DNA of 44,028 bases, from the NCBI GenBank assembly GCA_006226775.1, contig SBGD01000080.1, positions 1-44,028 on the forward strand, written 5' to 3'. Numbering within the stretch: position 1 is the first letter of the stretch; every line of letters starts with the position of its first letter. A program made the translations under genes and the position numbers. The notes under the pieces were generated by a model. It did not search any database. It saw nothing but the letters and a program-made list of their open reading frames with translations, and had not been told where the DNA came from. The DNA is from Paracoccaceae bacterium (GTDB taxonomy: Bacteria > Pseudomonadota > Alphaproteobacteria > Rhodobacterales > Rhodobacteraceae). This document shows, in pieces, positions 19,621 through 27,955 of this stretch.

Positions 19621-20398
19621 GACCGACGACCTCGCCCTGCTGTTGCGCGCGGCCCAGGCGGCGGGCCAGGTGGCGCTGGGCTTCTCCGGCCCGACGACCA
19701 GGGTCTGGGACAAGCCCGGCCTCGGCCCGGTGACCGAGGCCGATTTCGCGGTCAACGACGTGCTGCAGGAGATGCTGCGCGGGGCGCGGCCCGATTATGG
19801 CTGGCTGAGCGAGGAAAGCGAGGACGACAAGTCGCGCCTGGAGCGCGAGCACGTCTTCATCATCGACCCGATCGACGGCACCCGCAGCTTCATCGAAGGC
19901 TCGGGCACCTGGGCGCATTCCATCGCCATCGCCCGGCACGGCAGGGTCACGGCAGCGGTGATCCACCTGCCCGCGCGGGGCCGGACCTTTGCCGCCGCGC
20001 TGGGCCAGGGGGCGACGCTGAACGGCGAGACCATCCGCACCGGCAGCCGCGATGCGCTGACCGGCGCCACGCTGATGGCGCCGAAACCGACGATGCAGCC
20101 CGGCCACTGGCGCCGCGCCGTGCCCGAGGTCAGTCGCGTCTTCCGCCCCTCGCTGGCCTACCGCATGGCGCTGATCGCCCAGGGCCGGTTCGACGCCATG
20201 CTGACCCTGCGCCCGACCTGGCACTGGGACATCGCTGCCGGCACGCTGATCGCCAGCGAGGCCGGCACAAGGGTGACCGGCCCGGACGGCGCGCCGCTGG
20301 TCTACAACACCGACACGCCGCAAAGCGCCGGCGTCATCGCCGCCAACCCGGCGCTGCATTCCGCGATCCTGTCGGAGCTTGCGCCGGAGACGCGGTAG
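19607..20398 (+). CDS. inositol monophosphatase family protein, CysQ-like
   Basis: A 263-residue Mg2+- or Li+-sensitive phosphatase. The metal-site motifs are all present: LSEESEDD near residue 65-72, IIDPIDGTRSFIEG (about 86-99), and WDIAAGTLIASEAG (about 205-218). This motif set is shared by inositol monophosphatases and 3'(2'),5'-bisphosphate nucleotidase (CysQ, which removes PAP made in sulfate assimilation). The short length and EESEDD spacing favour the CysQ side but are not decisive. The start is a TTG at 19607, inside the end of pmbA, with GAAGG upstream; no in-frame ATG exists near the family's N terminus. The overlap suggests coupled translation with pmbA. Confidence 0.88.
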   Translation: MREAETDDLALLLRAAQAAGQVALGFSGPTTRVWDKPGLGPVTEADFAVNDVLQEMLRGARPDYGWLSEESEDDKSRLEREHVFIIDPIDGTRSFIEGSGTWAHSIAIARHGRVTAAVIHLPARGRTFAAALGQGATLNGETIRTGSRDALTGATLMAPKPTMQPGHWRRAVPEVSRVFRPSLAYRMALIAQGRFDAMLTLRPTWHWDIAAGTLIASEAGTRVTGPDGAPLVYNTDTPQSAGVIAANPALHSAILSELAPETR

Positions 20399-20470
20399 CG
20401 TTTTTCCGGGCGCGCGGGGGGCGTTGCCGTTGGACGGTGGTCTTCAGGATTTCGCCGGGGCCGCGCCGGC

Positions 20471-20524
20471 CGACCGGCCGGGGGCTCTGCCCCCGGACCC
20501 CCGGAGTTTACAGGCAAGATGAAG
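20471..20524 (+). repeat. intergenic hairpin plus dispersed repeat, copy 2
   Basis: A GC hairpin (CCGGGGGCTCTGCCCCCGG, 20478-20496) is followed by CCCCCGGAGTTTACAGGCAA and then GATGAAG, ending at 20524. The same layout occurs at 4056-4113. It lies between the inositol-monophosphatase-family gene and the convergent CoA-binding gene and may double as a terminator. Confidence 0.6.
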
Positions 20525-20570
20525 GCCTTGCGGGCGTTGCGGAGCGCCCGGGACAGCGGCGGGACAAGCG

Positions 20571-21038
20571 TCAGAGTTTCGAGGAAATGATCCCCGTCGA
20601 AAACCCGCCCATGCGCAATTCGCCGAACAGCCGCTGGTATTCGATCTTCGGGCAGCGGTTCATCACCACGTCCACCCCGCGCGCCTCGAGCCTCTGTGCC
20701 GCCGCCGCATGTTCGACCCCGATCTGCATCCAGAAGGTGGCGAGGTTGGGCAGGTGGGTCAGCGCCTGCTCGGCGATCTCGGGCACCGCCTCGGAGCGGC
20801 GGAAGACATCGACCATGTCGACCTCTGCGGGCACCTCCGACAGATCGGCGCGGATCACCTCGCCGAACAGATCCTTGCCGGCATGGCCGGGGTTGACCGG
20901 GATCACCCGGAGCCCCTTGAGCCCGAGGTAGCGCGCCACAAAATAGCTGGGGCGCACCGGGTTGGTCGAGACGCCCACCACGGCGATGCACCGGGTGCGG
21001 GTCAGGATGTCGCGCAGAAAGGCGTCGGAATAGCTCAT
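20571..21038 (-). CDS. CoA-binding domain protein (YccU-like)
   Basis: A 155-residue single-domain protein with a Rossmann-like CoA-binding fold: IAVVGVSTNPVRPSYFVARYL (about residues 16-36), RVIPVNPGHAGKDLFGE, VDMVDVFRRSEAVPEIAEQA and the Cys-containing MNRCPKIEYQRLFGE near the end. It is the stand-alone form of the domain found in succinyl-CoA synthetase alpha. YccU of E. coli binds CoA in vitro but its function is not established. The ATG at 21038 gives the usual length; the ribosome-binding site is weak. It is separated from the upstream DUF2235 gene by a terminator at 21066-21097. Confidence 0.88.
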   Translation of the reverse strand: MSYSDAFLRDILTRTRCIAVVGVSTNPVRPSYFVARYLGLKGLRVIPVNPGHAGKDLFGEVIRADLSEVPAEVDMVDVFRRSEAVPEIAEQALTHLPNLATFWMQIGVEHAAAAQRLEARGVDVVMNRCPKIEYQRLFGELRMGGFSTGIISSKL

Positions 21039-21065
21039 GCGGGCAAGGCTATCCCAGGGCGGCAC

Positions 21066-21097
21066 AAGAAAAAAGCGCCCAGAAAAAACTGGGCGCT
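21066..21097 (-). terminator. rho-independent terminator, minus strand
   Basis: On the minus strand AGCGCCCAG, a six-T loop, CTGGGCGCT and then a run of T's form a classical terminator (plus-strand stem 21074-21082 with 21089-21097). It ends transcription coming from the DUF2235 gene, or from a short transcript starting in the 120 bases between them. Confidence 0.85.
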
Positions 21098-21219
21098 GAG
21101 TGCGGAACGAGGGACAGTGAAGTCATGCAAGGGTTCCGTCCTCGCATGTCATGAGAGACAAATAGGCATCAGGTGGATGAATAAAAGTGGCCCTCACCGC
21201 TTCGTGAATGGACCGTGAG

Positions 21220-22323
21220 TCAGCCGTGACGGCGCAGCACCGCCGAGGTCATGCCCTTGGACATCGCCACCAGCCGCGACACCCGGCCCGGCTTGTCCAG
21301 CCGTTCCTGCAAGGTGGGATGCAGCCGCTCGGAGGGGTCATGCATCCTTCGGCGCGGGGCGCGGATCACGAACATCTTGCCCCAGCCCGACCAGGTGCCC
21401 GCCGACGGCGCCGAGGCATCGGTGGGATAGCGGGCGCGCCAGGCCTCGGGCAAGTCCAGCCCGCAGGCCTCGGCCTTTTCCAGCATCCAGACCAGCGGGA
21501 TGTTGGACAGCGGACGCGCCTCGTCGAAGCCGCCCAGCTGGCCGCCGACATCGCCATGGGTGCCGCAGAACCACATCTGCTCGACCCGGCCATTCCAGCC
21601 CTCGGGCACGTTCCACAGCAGCGGCGTATAGGCGGCCCGACGCTCGTCATAGGCCAGCGCGTGATAGCCGTGGCGCACCGAGGCGCCGAGGTGGTGGTTG
21701 TGAAAGGCGTGCCGGTCGGTGGCCAGCCGCCAGACCAGCGGCAGGCGCAGGCCCAGCGCCTTGACCGTGTCGAAGACGCCGACCATCTCGATCGGCGCCT
21801 CGGGGTGGCAATAGACCTTGCGAAAGGCGAGTGCCGCATCGCTTTCCGGCGCGGTCTCGTAATGGCGAAAGGCCTGGGCGACGTTGCGTTCCAGCGCGTG
21901 GCGCGCGGTCACCAGCCCGACACGGTCGATCAGCCCGGCCAGCGAGCGCACGGCAAAGGCGCCGCGGGAATAGCCGAACAGGAAAATCAGGTCGCCCGGG
22001 CGATAGCGCGAAGCGAGATACCCATAGGCGCGGCGGATCTGGCGGTTGATTCCCTTGCCGGTCATCACCGACCAGGCGGCGTGCCAGTCGGGAAACTGCA
22101 CCCCCGGCTCGTAATAGATCGACAGGTCGCCGGGCGCGTCGCAGAGCAGCTTGTAGATCAGCCCGACATTGGTTTCGCTGCCGTCGCGCAGGCTCGACAT
22201 CGTGCCGTCAAGAAGGACGACGTGGATACGTTGCCCCCGGCGCGGACCCGTCCGGGTTCGGCCGAAACGGAAGGTCCGTGTCAGCCAGCCGGTGATCTGT
22301 TTGTGCAGCCGTTTCAGACGCAT
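21220..22323 (-). CDS. DUF2235 family alpha/beta hydrolase-like protein
   Basis: A 367-residue protein of the DUF2235 family, which includes Tle1-type phospholipase effectors and many stand-alone proteins of unknown role. Seen: IHVVLLDGTMSSLRDGSETN near residues 34-53 (the family's DGT start), YRPGDLIFLFGYSRGAFAVRSLAGLID (about 110-136) with the G-x-S-x-G nucleophile elbow GYSRG, and FCGTHGDVGGQL with a candidate catalytic His/Asp near residue 255. The C terminus is basic. No type VI secretion genes, VgrG or immunity gene lie nearby, so an effector role is not supported; a lipid or ester hydrolase is possible. The ATG at 22323 has AGAAGG directly upstream and GGAG further up. Confidence 0.82.
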   Translation of the reverse strand: MRLKRLHKQITGWLTRTFRFGRTRTGPRRGQRIHVVLLDGTMSSLRDGSETNVGLIYKLLCDAPGDLSIYYEPGVQFPDWHAAWSVMTGKGINRQIRRAYGYLASRYRPGDLIFLFGYSRGAFAVRSLAGLIDRVGLVTARHALERNVAQAFRHYETAPESDAALAFRKVYCHPEAPIEMVGVFDTVKALGLRLPLVWRLATDRHAFHNHHLGASVRHGYHALAYDERRAAYTPLLWNVPEGWNGRVEQMWFCGTHGDVGGQLGGFDEARPLSNIPLVWMLEKAEACGLDLPEAWRARYPTDASAPSAGTWSGWGKMFVIRAPRRRMHDPSERLHPTLQERLDKPGRVSRLVAMSKGMTSAVLRRHG

Positions 22324-22916
22324 CCTTCTTACCTACTCCACAGGCGGGCCGGCTTCAAAGACCTAACCGCCCGCCGCCGGACAAATTCCCCGGCCCCTTC
22401 TTCGACGCCTTCTCCGCTCCCGTCTCCGGCGCTCTCTACTTCAGGCCCCCGCGCCGCCCTGCCCTGCGGCCTTGTTGCCGGCGGGGCGACGGATCCCGAA
22501 TCCGGCCCCCTCAGATATATCGTCTCGCACCCCGGGTTGTTCCATGAAAGATCCGTGATCCGGGTTTCAATCCGTTTAAGACCGGCCCAAGCGGGGGAAA
22601 TCCGTTGCTTCCTCAGCCCCGACGCGATGCCATTCGGCCCCGGGCGCCTCGGCAGCAGGCGTCTCCCCTCGGGCGCGCCGGACATACGGATACGCGACAT
22701 CGGCCCTCCGGCACGGCGGACAGGGCGCACGGCAAAGGTGAGCAAACCCTCACCTCCTGTCGACAGCGCCTTGCGGGCCTTGTCCGGCATCGCTGGCGTG
22801 CGGTTCCGGCCCTCGGCGCGGCATGGTCCGGCATTGAAACCCACTGCGCTCTCCTCGCCCGCATCCTCGCATGAAATCGCGGCGTGAATGGGGCGAAGCG
22901 CGCGCCGGGGGTGGCG
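22324..22916. other. 593-base spacer without a recognisable gene
   Basis: Open frames here are short or arginine/proline-rich shadows with no family-like blocks. The part next to 22323 must contain the promoter of the DUF2235 gene; the region 22500-22600 is somewhat more AT-rich (ATATATCG at about 22516) and is the likeliest place. No repeat or tRNA was seen. Confidence 0.5.
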
Positions 22917-24047
22917 CTAGGCCAGACCCGCCGACACCGTGACGGTGCGGGCCACGCCGTAGCCGTTGAACCCGGTGTTGAGCGCCAGCGCATAGGCCCC
23001 CATCCCGGGCCAGAGGAGGAAATCGCCTTCGCAAAGCCCCTCGGGCAGGGCGATCTCGCCGGGCAGACGGTCCACGGAATCGCAGGTCGGCCCGAAGACC
23101 ACCCGCGGCACCGGGCGCCCGGCCCGCTCCGCGCCATCCGGCGTCACGATGCGCAGCCGGCGCGGCGTCGCCATGTCGCGCAGTTCCGCCAAACCGCCAT
23201 AGAGCCCGTCATTGAGAAAGACCGAGCCATCGCCGCGGATCGCCTTGATCCGGGTGATCAGGGTCACCGCCTCGCTCACCAGCCCGCGCCCGGGCTCGCA
23301 GACCAGCGCGGGCGGCACCTCGAAGGCCTGGGCGGTCGCGCCGGCGATGGTGGCGAAGACATGCTCGAGATCCGGGGCCTGGCCGTCGCGGTTGGCAGCG
23401 AACCCGCCGCCGACGTTGAGCCGGTGCAGGGCAACCCCGGCGGCGCGCGCAACCTCGGCCGCGGCGCGGATATAGGCGCTCCAGGCGGCGGCATCGGCGC
23501 ATTGCGTGCCGGGATGAAAGGTGATCGAGGGCCGCGCGCCGCATGCCGCGACCGCGCGCAGCAATGCCGCGGCCTGCTCCGGGCCGACGCCGAACTTGGT
23601 GCCGAAATCATAGGCCGCGCCGGGCACCTTCAGGGCCAGCCGCACCGCGATCTCGTCGCCGGCACCCGGCGCGATCTTGGCCAGCTCGCCCGCATCGTCC
23701 ACCGACCAGGAGGCCACGCCCATCCGCCGCGCCTCGGCAATCTCGCCCTGCGAGCGGACCGGGTTGTGATAATGCAGCACCGCCGCGGGCGCCACGGCGC
23801 GCACCGCCCGCATCTCCTCGACCGAGGCGACGTCGAAGGCGGAAATCCCCGCCGCCGCAAGGGTTTCAAGCACCTCGCGCCGCGGGTTGGCCTTGACCGC
23901 ATAGCTGGTCAGCCCGGCAAAGCCGGTCAGGAAGCGCCCGGCCTGGGCGCTCAGCGCCTGGGGGCAGAAACAGGCGACGGGGGTATCGGGCGACAGCCGC
24001 GTCGCGGCATCGACGGGATCGGCATAGGGGTCGGGAACATACTGCAT
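22917..24047 (-). CDS. PLP-dependent ornithine/lysine-type decarboxylase (group IV)
   Basis: A 376-residue alanine-racemase-fold decarboxylase of the ornithine/diaminopimelate group. The PLP lysine is Lys52 in SYAVKANP. AYDFGTKFGV and CEPGRGLV (phosphate-binding region) follow, and the active-site Cys322 lies in FGPTCDSVD, the motif shared by ornithine decarboxylases. The C terminus has GMGAYALALNTGFNGY. It would make putrescine from ornithine, or cadaverine from lysine in dual enzymes. The ATG at 24047 has AGAGG seven bases upstream. An Lrp-family regulator is divergent across 105 bases and probably controls it. Distinguishing ornithine from lysine preference needs specificity-helix comparison. 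Confidence 0.9.
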   Translation of the reverse strand: MQYVPDPYADPVDAATRLSPDTPVACFCPQALSAQAGRFLTGFAGLTSYAVKANPRREVLETLAAAGISAFDVASVEEMRAVRAVAPAAVLHYHNPVRSQGEIAEARRMGVASWSVDDAGELAKIAPGAGDEIAVRLALKVPGAAYDFGTKFGVGPEQAAALLRAVAACGARPSITFHPGTQCADAAAWSAYIRAAAEVARAAGVALHRLNVGGGFAANRDGQAPDLEHVFATIAGATAQAFEVPPALVCEPGRGLVSEAVTLITRIKAIRGDGSVFLNDGLYGGLAELRDMATPRRLRIVTPDGAERAGRPVPRVVFGPTCDSVDRLPGEIALPEGLCEGDFLLWPGMGAYALALNTGFNGYGVARTVTVSAGLA

Positions 24048-24152
24048 CGGGCACCTCTTTTCGCCCAGATTCGCCGAAAGTGCCGTCGATTCATCGTGTC
24101 ATTCTGTTCATTCGATTGTTTTTTCCCGTCAGATCGACGATCCTTCCGGCAG

Positions 24153-24578
24153 ATGGACGAAACAGATGCCAAACTTCTGGCCCTGCTGGCCGAGAACGCC
24201 CGTGCGCCGGTGGCCACGCTGGCGCGCCAGCTCGACCTCGCGCGCACCACGGTGCAGGCGCGGATCGAGCGGCTCGAGCGGATGGGCCAAATCGCCGGCT
24301 ATACCATCCGCCGGGGCGCGGCGGCGCGGGCAGCGCTGCGCGCCACGGTGCTGATCACCATCGAGCCGCGCAGCGGGCCGGCGGTGCTGGCGCGGCTGAA
24401 AAGCCTGCCGGACGTGAAGCGGGTGCATACCACCTCGGGGCGCTTCGACCTGATCGCGACGCTCGAGGCGCCAAGCACCGAGGCGCTGGACCTCGCCCTC
24501 GACCACATCGGCGAGGCCAAGGGCGTGAAAAGCTCCGAAAGCCTGATCCACCTGAGCACCCGGATCGACCGGACCTGA
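24153..24578 (+). CDS. Lrp/AsnC family transcriptional regulator
   Basis: A 141-residue Lrp-type regulator. The N-terminal winged HTH (about residues 1-50) reads DETDAKLLALLAENARAPVATLARQL and TTVQARIERLERMGQIAGYTI. The C-terminal RAM ligand domain (about 62-135) includes VLARLKSLPDVKRVHTTSGRFD. Such proteins sense amino acids as octamers or dimers. The ATG at 24153 begins the standard 'DETD' start. It is divergent from the decarboxylase gene, so regulation of polyamine synthesis by an amino acid is a reasonable inference. The AT-rich TTCATTCGATTGTTTTTTCC stretch in the shared spacer may carry the promoters. Confidence 0.92.
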   Translation: MDETDAKLLALLAENARAPVATLARQLDLARTTVQARIERLERMGQIAGYTIRRGAAARAALRATVLITIEPRSGPAVLARLKSLPDVKRVHTTSGRFDLIATLEAPSTEALDLALDHIGEAKGVKSSESLIHLSTRIDRT

Positions 24579-24701
24579 GCGCTGTGGCCCATGCGCCACG
24601 GCAGGCGGGTGAAAGCGAGTGGCCCGGAAATGGCCACATTTGCGCGCGATCCGGGCCCACTTCGTTAATTAGACCCGGATCAGAAACAATGGAGTGGAAC
24701 G

Positions 24702-24908
24702 ATGTCCAGCACCCAGATCACCGACAAGAACGGCCTTGCCCAGGTCCTTGCCATCCTCAAGGCCGAGCGCGCCAAGGCGCTGTCGTTGCGCGAATGGAAA
24801 CACCGGCTGGCAGGCTACGGCTTTGCGATCAAGCACACCGATGGCGGCGACGTGGTGACCGCGCTGCCCCATGGCCGCGAGATCTGCGCCCTGCCCGCCG
24901 GATTGTGA
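24702..24908 (+). CDS. small hypothetical protein (68 residues)
   Basis: A 68-residue soluble protein, MSSTQITDKNGLAQVLAILK at the start and ending REICALPAGL, with no signal peptide or membrane helix. The pattern helix (GLAQVLAILKAERAKALSLREWKHRLAGYG) then strand-turn-strand (FAIKHTDGGDVVTALPHGREICALPA) looks like a compact folded domain. GGAG nine bases before the ATG supports translation. I do not recognise a family. It ends seven bases from the convergent LOG-family gene and has its own 120-base upstream spacer with two short hairpins (GTGGC...GCCAC near 24584-24600, GTGGCC...GGCCAC near 24621-24640). Confidence 0.6.
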   Translation: MSSTQITDKNGLAQVLAILKAERAKALSLREWKHRLAGYGFAIKHTDGGDVVTALPHGREICALPAGL

Positions 24909-24915
24909 GCCGCGC

Positions 24916-25758
24916 CTAGCGGCCCGGAATATCTTCGCGCGCCGTCGCGGGCGGCCAGTTGGCAATCACCTCGAGCGCCTCTTCGGCGGTCTCGACAAAG
25001 CGGAACAGGTCCAGATCCTCGGCCGAGATCGTCCCGGCCTCGGACAGCGCCTGCCAGTTCACGATCCGCTCCCAGAAGGCGCGGCCGAACAGCAGGAACG
25101 GCACCCGTTCCATCCGCCCGGTCTGGATCAGGGTCAGCGACTCGAAAGTCTCGTCCAGCGTCCCGAAGCCGCCGGGAAAGACACAGATCGCCTTGGCCCG
25201 CATCAGGAAATGCATCTTGCGGATGGCGAAATAGTGGAAGTTGAAGCACAGCCCCGGCGTCACGTATTCATTCGGCGCCTGCTCGTGCGGCAGCACGATA
25301 TTGAGACCGATGGACTGGCCCCCCGCCTCCATCGCGCCACGGTTGCCGGCCTCCATCACCCCCGGCCCGCCGCCGGTGACGATGACATTGTGCCGGCCCC
25401 CGGAGGCCATCGACTGCTCGGTCATCAGCCGGGCAAAGCGCCGCGCCTCGTCGTAGAAATGCGACAGTTCCGCCAGCGTCTCGGTCCGCGCGCCCGCCTT
25501 CTTGGCCGGTTCGGGAATGCGCGCGCCGCCGAACAGCACCACGGTGCTGACCACCCCGGCCTCGGTCATCGCCAGTTCCGGTTTGAGCAGTTCCAGTTGC
25601 AGCCGCACCGGGCGCAGATCCTCGCGGCAGAGGAAATCGTCATCCGTAAAGGCCAGCCGATAGGCCGGGGCCCGGGTCTGCGGCGTGTCGGGAATGCGCT
25701 TGGCTTCCTTGCGGTCTTCATGGGCGTCGCGAAAGATGCTGCGGCGATGCTCGTGCAT
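24916..25758 (-). CDS. LOG family / TIGR00730 Rossmann-fold protein
   Basis: A 280-residue protein of the 'lonely guy' family, many of which release ribose 5-phosphate from nucleotide monophosphates (cytokinin riboside monophosphate or AMP). Both signatures are present: VTGGGPGVMEAGNRGAM (about residues 127-143) and CVFPGGFGTLDETFE (about 189-203), with the catalytic Arg and Glu within the PGGxGTxxE block. VVLFGGARIPEP opens the Rossmann fold. About 70 residues precede that fold, as in the long bacterial variants. The ATG at 25758 (MHEHRRSIF) is divergent from dapD across 150 bases. Whether it makes cytokinin-like bases or only cleaves AMP cannot be told. Confidence 0.9.
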   Translation of the reverse strand: MHEHRRSIFRDAHEDRKEAKRIPDTPQTRAPAYRLAFTDDDFLCREDLRPVRLQLELLKPELAMTEAGVVSTVVLFGGARIPEPAKKAGARTETLAELSHFYDEARRFARLMTEQSMASGGRHNVIVTGGGPGVMEAGNRGAMEAGGQSIGLNIVLPHEQAPNEYVTPGLCFNFHYFAIRKMHFLMRAKAICVFPGGFGTLDETFESLTLIQTGRMERVPFLLFGRAFWERIVNWQALSEAGTISAEDLDLFRFVETAEEALEVIANWPPATAREDIPGR

Positions 25759-25908
25759 TTGGGGTCTCTCTCTTTGTCCTGCCCTGGCATGAGAGGTCAG
25801 CGGCCTGCGGAACTCAACCCCCCGTTTGCGGGCCAAGCCCGATTGCACCGCTTGCCCGGCCCACGTATATGGCGGGTCAGACCGACATGAAGCGAGAGGT
25901 ACACCCCC

Positions 25909-26736
25909 ATGTCCAATGCCCAGCTTGAAGCGGCCATCGAAGCGGCCTGGGACGCGCGCGACACCATCACCCCCTCGACCGGCGGCGAAACCCGCGAGGC
26001 GATCGAGGCCACGCTGAACGCGCTGGACAGCGGCAGCCTGCGGGTGGCCGAAAAGCAGCAGGGCGGTGACTGGCACGTCAACCAATGGGCCAAGAAGGCG
26101 GTGCTGCTGGGCTTTCGCATCAAGGACATGGAACAGCAGGACGGCGGCCCGCAGGGCGGCCACTGGTGGGACAAGGTCGACAGCAAGTTCAAGGGCTGGG
26201 GCGACAACGAATGGAAGGCCGCCGGTTTCCGCGCGGTGCCCAACTGCATCGTGCGCAAGTCGGCCTATATCGCGCCCGGCGTGGTGCTGATGCCCTCCTT
26301 CGTCAACCTTGGCGCTTACGTGGACGAGGGCACCATGGTCGACACCTGGGCCACCGTGGGATCCTGCGCCCAGATCGGCAAGAACGTGCATCTGTCGGGC
26401 GGCGTCGGCATCGGCGGCGTGCTGGAACCGATGCAGGCCGGTCCGACGATCATCGAGGACAATTGCTTCATCGGCGCGCGCTCGGAGGTGGTCGAAGGCT
26501 GCATCGTGCGCGAAGGCTCGGTGCTGGGCATGGGCGTCTACATCGGCAAGTCGACCAAGATCGTCGACCGCGAGACCGGCGACTTCACCTATGGCGAGGT
26601 GCCGCCCTATTCGGTGGTGGTTTCGGGCTCGATGCCGTCCAAGAACAACGTCAGCCTCTATTGCGCCGTCATTGTCAAGCGGGTGGACGAGCGGACCCGC
26701 TCGAAGACCGCCATCAACGAGCTTCTGCGCGACTGA
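25909..26736 (+). CDS. dapD: 2,3,4,5-tetrahydropyridine-2,6-dicarboxylate N-succinyltransferase
   Basis: DapD succinylates tetrahydrodipicolinate in the succinylase branch of lysine and diaminopimelate synthesis. The 275 residues match the family length. The N-terminal helical domain is followed from about residue 105 by the left-handed parallel beta-helix with hexapeptide repeats ([50 protein letters not shown]). The C-terminal domain holds [12 protein letters not shown]. The ATG at 25909 follows GAGAGG. It is a single-gene unit with its own terminator at 26758-26799; dapE is not next to it. Confidence 0.97.
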   Translation: MSNAQLEAAIEAAWDARDTITPSTGGETREAIEATLNALDSGSLRVAEKQQGGDWHVNQWAKKAVLLGFRIKDMEQQDGGPQGGHWWDKVDSKFKGWGDNEWKAAGFRAVPNCIVRKSAYIAPGVVLMPSFVNLGAYVDEGTMVDTWATVGSCAQIGKNVHLSGGVGIGGVLEPMQAGPTIIEDNCFIGARSEVVEGCIVREGSVLGMGVYIGKSTKIVDRETGDFTYGEVPPYSVVVSGSMPSKNNVSLYCAVIVKRVDERTRSKTAINELLRD

Positions 26737-26757
26737 TCCGCGGGGCCGCATGACCCG

Positions 26758-26799
26758 CCGGTCGCGCGCGCGATGCCGCGCGACCGGTCTTGGTTTTTT
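26758..26799 (+). terminator. rho-independent terminator of dapD
   Basis: CCGGTCGCGCG (26758-26768) pairs with CGCGCGACCGG (26777-26787) around an eight-base loop, followed by TCTTGGTTTTTT. It lies 22 bases after the dapD stop and just before the 3' end of the convergent P450 gene. Confidence 0.85.
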
Positions 26800-26812
26800 C
26801 GAACCCCTGTCC

Positions 26813-27955
26813 TCAGCCCAGCACCACCGGCACCCGGCGGAAGCCGCCGACCGGCGAAACCTCGCGCTCCGGCGCGTCCTCCGGCGCCAGTGCCAGGCTC
26901 TCGACCGCCGCCAGCAGGGCCCGCAGCGCGATGCGCAATTGCCATGTCGCCAGCAGCCTGCCGGGACAGACGTGCTTGCCGATCCCATAGACAAGGTTGG
27001 CGGGCGCATGGGCCTCGGGGGCAAAGACCTCCTGGCCGAAGACCGCCTCGTCGCGATTGGCCGATGTCCAGTGCAGCTTGACGCGGGCGCCCGCCGGGAT
27101 CTCGGTTCTGCCGATCCGCACCGGGCAGGTGGTGACCCGGCGGTTGGAGACAAAGGGATCGTCCAGCCGCAGGATCTCGTCGATCACCGCATCCACCTCC
27201 GCATCCGGCGCATGGCGCAGCCGCGCCGCGAGATCAGGCTCCCGGGCCAGATGCGCGACCAGCACCCCGACACAAAGCGCGATCGAGCCGAGATCCCCGC
27301 CGGTCCAGTTGCGCAGGATCGAGATCACCTCCTCCTCGCGCAGCGCCCGGCCATCGACACGCTCGCGGCAGAGCCGGGTGGTCACGTCCTCGGGCGCGGC
27401 ATCGAGATCCGCCAGCCGCGGTTCGATCACCGCGCGGATGATGGCCTCGAATTCCTCGGCCACCTGCGCGGTCTGCGCATAGTCGCCCGAGCGGGTGGCG
27501 GCGTGGTTGGCTTTCATCCAGGCCAGCAGGCGCGGCTCAAGCTCACCCGGCCAGCCCAGCCAGGCACATTGCGCGCGCACCGCGAAGACCGCGCCGATCT
27601 CGCTCACGGCATCGAAGGTCGTGCCGCGCGGCAGGTCCGCCATCAGCCTTTCGGCGACCGCCTCGAAGACCGGCACGAAAGGCGCCAGCGCGTCGCGGGT
27701 CAGAAACCGGTCGATGACCGCGCGGAACCGGGCATGGTCGGCGCCGTCAAGCCCGTTGGGGATCTGCAGGTGGCGCGACACGCCGCTTGAAAACCGCACG
27801 TCGTCCAGCGCGGCGGCAACCACATCGGCATGGCGCAAGAGCACCCAGTTGCCCTCGTCGTTCAGGACCACCGGATGCCGGGGGCGCAGTTCATCGGTAT
27901 AGGCACGCAGATCGCGACCGGCGGGGCTCACGTCATCGGGCATGTGATCCATCAT
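26813..27955 (-). CDS. cytochrome P450 with atypical I-helix
   Basis: A 380-residue soluble P450. The heme-ligand loop is YGIGKHVCPGRLLA (Cys near residue 335), the ExxR motif is DEILRLDDPF (about 264-273), and the C-terminal meander is FAPEAHAPANLVYG. The I-helix reads NWTGGDLGSIAL (about 221-232): the acid is present, but the conserved Thr used for oxygen activation in the (A/G)Gx(D/E)T motif is replaced. The ATG at 27955 was chosen because AGGAG lies 11 bases upstream; ATG codons further up in frame have no such site and would add non-P450 sequence. No ferredoxin or reductase gene is adjacent. The substrate is unknown. Confidence 0.92.
   Translation of the reverse strand: MMDHMPDDVSPAGRDLRAYTDELRPRHPVVLNDEGNWVLLRHADVVAAALDDVRFSSGVSRHLQIPNGLDGADHARFRAVIDRFLTRDALAPFVPVFEAVAERLMADLPRGTTFDAVSEIGAVFAVRAQCAWLGWPGELEPRLLAWMKANHAATRSGDYAQTAQVAEEFEAIIRAVIEPRLADLDAAPEDVTTRLCRERVDGRALREEEVISILRNWTGGDLGSIALCVGVLVAHLAREPDLAARLRHAPDAEVDAVIDEILRLDDPFVSNRRVTTCPVRIGRTEIPAGARVKLHWTSANRDEAVFGQEVFAPEAHAPANLVYGIGKHVCPGRLLATWQLRIALRALLAAVESLALAPEDAPEREVSPVGGFRRVPVVLG

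Noticed and set aside
22329-22844. 171-codon minus-strand frame in the 593-base spacer
   Set aside because: Arg/Pro/Gly-rich, no good ribosome-binding site, no recognisable domain.
21208-22887. 560-codon plus-strand frame opposite DUF2235 and the following spacer
   Set aside because: The DUF2235 protein has the conserved DGT and GYSRG blocks on the minus strand; the plus frame has none.
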